Source of the DNA: Neofusicoccum parvum
Lineage: Eukaryota > Ascomycota > Dothideomycetes > Botryosphaeriales > Botryosphaeriaceae
Reading direction: 5' to 3'
DNA: 64,000 nt
Assembly (NCBI GenBank): GCA_020912385.1
Contig: CP087223.1
Span: forward strand, 186,001-250,000
Shown here: positions 63,419 to 64,000 of the stretch, piece by piece
Layout: the number at the start of each line of letters is the position of its first letter
How positions within the stretch are numbered: the first letter of the stretch is position 1
Notes under the pieces: model-generated
Told to the model about the DNA's origin: nothing
The model's input: only the letters and a program-made list of their open reading frames with translations
Database searches by the model: none
Translations under genes and position numbers: made by a program

Positions 63419-64000
63419 ATAGATAGATAAATTCATTTCTTCCCGATATAGCTCCCTTACGGGTCCATGCGGGGCTGGCTATCTGCAATTATTTTACATG
63501 AGGGGGAAAACCATGTTTACCAGGCAAAAACCCCTCCTCTCTACTCAGGTATGTCTTCCTCTCCTTATTCCGTTTTTCCTGTTTACCAGTAGTGGCTGCT
63601 GTGGCAGCCCTTCATTCAATCGCTAGTGTACCCTTTCAGTCTTCGTACCAGTCCTCCTGGTAGTCCTCCTGGTGGTCCTCCTGATGGTCTTCCTGGTGAT
63701 CCTCCTGGTGGTCCTCCTGGAACATTTCCTTGGCTAGGCTGAACTGGTTTAGAAGCCCCGTGCGCAGGAACCATACTGTCGCTGCCTTAATCCCCTTCTT
63801 TGTGGAGAGGAGGGAGTGGTAGTCTGTAGTTCCCGCCTCTTGTAGCATTTGTGCCCTTCCCTGCTGGAAGTGGTGGCAGAAGAGAAGGATGTGCTTTGGG
63901 GTCTGCCTCTGCCACCCACACGGGCAGGCTGGGCTGGGGTGTCCCGGTACCTTGCGTCTGAAGAGAAAGTCCTCCAGTCCAATATTCTCTGTACGTAGTA
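63419..64000 (-). mobile_element. 3' end of a second LINE, minus orientation, running off the window
   Basis: In element orientation: ORF2 end (63998-63636), ~210 bp 3' UTR, and a TATC/GATA short tandem tail at about 63414-63430. The tail type differs from the TAC tail of the LINE at 55321, so it belongs to another family of the same broad group. Confidence 0.8.
63636..63998 (-). CDS. LINE ORF2 C-terminal end (partial)
   Basis: The open frame from the window edge contains CPCGWQRQTPKHILLFC (C-x-C-x8-H-x4-C, the same spacing as in the other LINE). It continues RAQMLQEAGTTDYHSLLSTK and TVWFLRTGLLNQFSLAKEM, typical of the end of Tad/I-type ORF2. It closes with a 12-bp repeat encoding (E/Q)EDHQEDHQ-type units (63650-63720) before TGA/TAG at 63636. 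The 5' part lies outside the window. Confidence 0.85.
   Translation of the reverse strand, partial: LRTENIGLEDFLFRRKVPGHPSPACPCGWQRQTPKHILLFCHHFQQGRAQMLQEAGTTDYHSLLSTKKGIKAATVWFLRTGLLNQFSLAKEMFQEDHQEDHQEDHQEDHQEDYQEDWYED

Noticed and set aside
63650..63720. 12-bp repeats as a CRISPR or regulatory array
   Set aside because: They are direct coding repeats without spacers at the end of the LINE ORF2 frame.

Overview
The window looks like the genome of a filamentous ascomycete. The evidence is: short spliceosomal introns (42-63 bp, GT..AG, CTAAC-type branch points); Ty3/gypsy chromoviruses and Tad/I-like LINEs; heavy CpA-to-TpA decay typical of repeat-induced point mutation (RIP); and fungal families such as SesA, DUF4267, PD-(D/E)XK (DUF7924-like) and a Ulp1-type C48 protease. 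A dothideomycete is my guess, not a demonstrated fact. Gene density is low. GC-rich gene islands alternate with AT-rich, RIP-eroded repeats, as in an accessory or subtelomeric compartment.

Layout. 1-9 kb: the 3' end of a cut-off gene; an intact 899-aa Ulp1/C48 cysteine protease gene with a large hairpin in its promoter; and a decayed zinc-finger/coiled-coil gene carrying a 16-copy (DDDDG) repeat. 9-16 kb: degenerate sequence, one small possibly secreted protein, a complete 449-bp terminal-repeat miniature retroelement (68-bp identical LTRs, TCAAA target duplication) and a dead ankyrin gene. 17-20 kb: an intact type I membrane protein (Cys-rich ectodomain, Ser/Ala stalk), a DUF4267 membrane protein and a 55-aa small ORF. 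21-25 kb: three neighbouring genes, each otherwise open but interrupted by TAA/TAG codons that C-to-T change at CAA/CAG would explain. 26.8-42.6 kb: a solo LTR, then a RIP-ruined plus-strand chromovirus whose 3' LTR is split by a younger 7.2-kb minus-strand chromovirus. Every insertion here has a 5-bp target duplication. 43-47 kb: decayed gene remnants. 47.4-48.3 kb: an intact secreted alpha-carbonic anhydrase. 49-55 kb: low-confidence genes and a 78-bp tandem repeat. 55.3-57.4 kb: a clean 5'-truncated LINE with a 12-14 bp target duplication. 58-60.6 kb: a divergent two-gene unit. 60.6-64 kb: remnants, then a patchwork of truncated LTR and LINE pieces at the right edge.

Most interesting system: the divergent pair at 58069-60551. 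The minus-strand gene encodes a SesA-type cell-death effector domain followed by a tail with two copies of an Asn/Gly-rich motif (N-x-V-x-G ... N-N-G-I/V). The plus-strand gene encodes a single-pass membrane protein, N-in/C-out, whose short cytoplasmic N-terminus carries one copy of the same motif (V-H-G ... N-N-G-I-Q) and whose outer part is Ser/Thr- then Cys-rich. The codons differ while the residues agree. The arrangement parallels the NWD2/HET-S amyloid-signalling pair, with a membrane receptor-like protein in place of the NLR. This is an inference from sequence alone.

Second system: both chromoviruses, although diverged, carry on the strand opposite gag-pol, between the chromodomain and the 3' LTR, related reading frames for a small MSKRK-starting, Cys-rich, coiled-coil protein.
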